64,000 bases of DNA from contig NC_045144.1 in the NCBI RefSeq assembly GCF_008831285.2, forward strand, positions 19,049,716-19,113,715, read 5' to 3'. The notes under the pieces are model-generated. The model did no database searches. It saw nothing but the letters and a program-made list of their open reading frames with translations, and was not told where the DNA came from. This stretch comes from Nymphaea colorata (Eukaryota; Streptophyta; Magnoliopsida; Nymphaeales; Nymphaeaceae). Of this stretch, positions 60,727-64,000 are shown piece after piece (positions within the stretch are counted from its first letter, which is position 1; each line of letters begins with the position of its first letter). The position numbers were made by a program, and so were the translations under genes.

Positions 60727-63215
60727 CAATAATAAAAAATAAAAAATCACTTCCTACATTGAATTTAAAAACATTTTAAGCAGCTCGTTGCGGTCTCCAA
60801 CGACCCATCCGTTCATAATTTTTTCGGAATCCCTGCATCCCTTCTTGCAGGTAAGGAGCACCCATTAGCATGTGATCAACAATATAGAAGTCATTAAATT
60901 AATTTTAAATATTTTAAGAATATAAAAGTCGTTAAATTAACATTTGATCTTCCATTAGCACTGGGTATCTTGCCTTGTGTCCAACTAAGTTCCCCTTTTT
61001 AATCTTTTATCTCGTTTTGTTGTTCTTTGTTCATGGCGGTTGGTATGGCTACAATACACTCTCTAGTGTTTGCTGACGATCATTGTGACGATGGGTGCCT
61101 AATTTTTAATCAATCTCTCGCTAAAGCCTCTCTAATTTTGTTTTTAATTAAGATGAGATTAACGTCTTTTCCGGATTAGAATAAGGTCAAACATTCCGAA
61201 TTCAAGGCTGGATGCGAAGTTCTCGAAAATCGTAAAGAAAGGCCTTCACAGTGGGTTAATGGGTGTCGTGTCTCTTGCCGCAAGGCCGAAGCAATGAGAA
61301 GACTTTTCAACTAGGCGCGAAAAAAAAAGGTACTAAAGGGTTTGGAATAGTTGGTCGGATTTTTATGGGTGTCAACTTCCTGTGTACAAACTGATGCTAA
61401 GCGCGAAAATGAAGGGTTTCATAAATAAGTAGGGCTTGAATGCATGGATGGCAATACTTTTAGGGGGTGTAAAATTCTAAAGTCATAATTCCTCTTCAAA
61501 CTGAAATGAAATAAAAAATCCAGGCTTTAGTTTCTTAATTCCATAAACAAAAATACCCATTTTGTTTAATAATTCTAATTTCCTAAAAAATGAGCATTTT
61601 AATTTTAAAATTTCATGGTTTGAGATTTATCAAACAGTCCCTTAGCAAAGGTCCAACACCTCTTTTCTGCCCTTTATGTTTCGTTTGATGCATAGCGATT
61701 TTACTTTGCATCGAGAAAACTTACCATTTTTGTACGACTTTTCAGCACAAGGAAAATTACCCTGATGAATTAGATGGATTAGAATGATTTTACTCTGCAA
61801 AAAAATTGGACCCTCAGAAATTTTTACTATAAACTTTTTTCTATAGTAAATTTACCATTCCAAATTTTACCCCGCCATCAAAAGAGACCTTATGTTCAAC
61901 CCTTTAAAAGGCGTTTGATAGGAAAACCATTATGTTTAAATGAACATTGATATATATGTGATTATGTCCAATATTTGATTGTAAGTTTGAAAACATTTAC
62001 AATATTTTTTGCCGAAATAAAAACATAACGTTCTTGAAACATATATTTTAAAAACATGTGTTCCAGAACATATTATTCTTTTTACGGAAAAGTTTTTGAT
62101 GAAGAATAATATCAAGGGGATGCCGCAAAGACAGAACAACCCGTTGTTTCAGTGGGCATATTGTGACTCCTTCATTGATATGTACTGATATTAATAACAT
62201 TGTTTTTTTTAAGGTAAAAAATAATTGTTTAAAGTAACTTGGATGAGGGAACATTCCCCATTGTTCAAGGTGGCAGTACCAAATGGCTACTTAATTTAGA
62301 AGGCCATATGTTTTGAATTATTTAAGGGGAAGCTTTCCAGATATGTTGCCCATGTTGGGAGCCTGCTATACCGCATCATGTGCGATTATTTTAACCGAGC
62401 ACAGTTGTTCTGGATCCGAATTATTCTATTGGTGCTCTTTTGCCTTTTTTTCTGGAAAAAGAAATTTAGAGGAAAAGTTTTCCCAAACTTTTTCTTTTAG
62501 CCCTTTTGGTGTTTGATAAGTAGGTTTGATTAAGATTATGCCAAGAGACTCAGCCCACGTACCAAGCCCTTGCTCGGCCATCTTTCAACTCAAAAATCAC
62601 GATTTGGTTAAGAAGGAGACCTTCTTGCACCTCGAGTCCAAGAAGAAAGAAACTAAACAAACATACAAGAACACAAGGATTTATGTGGTTAGTAAAAATC
62701 AAATTCTTCCTGCATCTACAGCTTTGGGCGCGGAGTTTTAACACTATTTGGTGGTTCGTGATTGTAGGATTCCAGATTATTTCGGGACCTGTGTATTCCT
62801 ATGGTTTATCTTTCAAATTGAGTGTCCTGCATGTTATTGTTTGTAGTTCAAAAAAATAGCATTCAAAGGAATCAAATTAAGAATGTGCCGTCAAAGCGAT
62901 AACTCAAACCGACCAGCCAATGGCAGAATCAGAAATTTTTGCTGGGATGAGCGCTAATTCAATTACTTTAATGCTTTTAGGGGAACTTATATATATATAA
63001 ACAATCAAATATATCAAATTATTAACATAAATATAAATAAATTTTGTGAGGCTGAAGTGGCCACCATATGCTTCTGTCACTGTGACCGGCTCCCTTTGAT
63101 TTGAGTTTAACACAATCAAAACTAAAACTAAAACAAGAAAGAGTGAGTTGTGCGTGCCGCTCGGGCTGGGGCACTCAATCCATGTAAACCAAAAGAAAAA
63201 GGGTAGGGAGGTGTA
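59897..63215. other. Gene-free region
   Basis: No recognised gene in 3.3 kb. Small direct duplication ggtacccctYtagaaaaatg with tttttgctc at 60250 and 60285. A (TA)n tract lies at 60697-60723. ORFs of 60-124 residues show no family features. Confidence 0.5.
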
Positions 63216-63480
63216 GACCTGGGCATCGGGCCGGCCTGAACCGATACCAAAAACCCTAGCCCAAGCATAGCCCGACACCCAAGCCCGAGATCGGCTCCCT
63301 TGGCCCGATTAAAATATTTTTTAAATATAAAATAAAAAATTTTGAATATAAAATATATTTTAATAATATATATTATTATTAATTAAAAATAATAAAAAAT
63401 AATCAAGCCTCATCGGACCAGTTTTTTCGGGGCCGGTTACCTGGTATCCATGGGGTACTCAGGCCCATTGCTTAGGCTGA
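63216..63480. repeat. Dispersed repeat with gggccggcc words and AT-rich core
   Basis: Begins agacctgggcatcgggccgg, has an AT-rich core at 63310-63405, and closes with cggggccggttacctgg, then tatccatggggtactcaggc. Same layout as 19690-19960 and 45600-45940. Confidence 0.5.
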
Positions 63481-64000
63481 GGAAGGTGCATTATTTTTAA
63501 AATTATTTAAAAATGAATGTCGTTTTTGTTTTTTAACTTTTTTTTGTTTCTTTTCTTGTCCCTTAAAAAAATCTTTTTTTTTATTAACCAATGGTGTTTT
63601 TATCATGGTATGGTGTACATAACCCCCTTTCACACAAGACCTGCCTGTTCTTTTTTAACATAAAATTTAGAGCAAAAAGAGAAAAATATAATAATACCCT
63701 TTTGCATAAATAAGGGAAGCCTGTTAAATTGTGATCGAGTTCCACATTCCAACAAAGCTTGAGACCCAAGCAGCATTGACTGTGCTCTCTTGAATATTCA
63801 TTGAGAAGTGCTTTTTCCATCCAAAACTTTTGGTAAAATATTGCCGCCATTGATTCTTCTCTGCAAGAAAAACTAGCCTTCTTGCGGAAACTTCAGGCGT
63901 GTAAGGTCAACATACTCATCTTGAATGACGCAGACATGGTCAATACGCACCTTGATTCTGCCTCCATTAACATCAGAGCATCAATTTGCGGCTAAAATTT
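63481..64000. other. Right edge of the window, unassigned
   Basis: On the minus strand 63873-63965 reads as an open frame ending in TAG (63873-63875), with an ordinary-looking composition (…VRIDHVCVIQDEYVDLTRL…). It is closed upstream by a stop with no clear splice acceptor between. It could be the last exon of a gene beyond the window, or chance. Confidence 0.2.

Noticed and set aside
63873-63965. Possible last exon of a gene running off the right edge (minus strand)
   Set aside because: A stop codon closes the frame upstream with no convincing acceptor in between, and no family is recognised. The window ends too soon to decide.

Overview
This is a nuclear genome segment from a flowering plant. 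The spliceosomal introns (GT-AG, often 80-500 bp), the long AT-rich intergenic stretches, the very many (TA)n and (GA)n microsatellites, and the plant-only families (ACR proteins, a chloroplast-type cyclophilin, a TPD1-like secreted protein) all point that way. I cannot name the species from the sequence. There are no bacterial, viral or organellar operons, and no intact transposase or reverse-transcriptase ORF was found.

Five protein-coding genes could be rebuilt exon by exon. (1) A TPD1-like small secreted cysteine-rich protein, minus strand, 2758-3411. (2) SWI3A, a SWI/SNF chromatin-remodelling subunit, plus strand, 7671-12801, seven exons. (3) An ACR4/6-type protein with four ACT domains, minus strand, 13987-17318, seven exons, convergent with SWI3A. 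(4) A CYP20-2-type chloroplast cyclophilin, minus strand, 32167-35503, seven exons. (5) A second ACR protein, minus strand, 39044-42021, seven exons, with five of seven exon lengths identical to the first. Every exon junction used keeps frame, and the products (126, 581, 447, 257 and 452 residues) look complete.

The rest, about three quarters of the window, is gene-poor and built of repeats. Two non-autonomous hAT-type elements can be delimited with perfect 8-bp target duplications: one of 840 bp inside SWI3A intron 3, and one of 413 bp at 56.2 kb. A small MITE-like family (five copies) sits in or beside (TA)n tracts. A large imperfect inverted repeat at about 19.0-21.2 kb carries in its spacer a segment homologous, in reverse orientation, to intron 4 of the first ACR gene. 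There are also a 0.4-kb duplication at the left end, SINE-like elements, a diverged duplicated repeat block at 54-58 kb, and several dispersed repeat relics. From 42 kb to the right end I found no recognisable gene.

The genes do not form a functional cluster. They are independent loci: chromatin remodelling, presumed amino-acid sensing or signalling (two ACR paralogues), plastid protein folding, and a secreted signalling-type peptide. I did not find a clearly new biological system. The most interesting points are the inverted-repeat element with an ACR-intron-like segment, the hAT insertion with its palindromic interior in SWI3A, and the microsatellite-associated MITE family.
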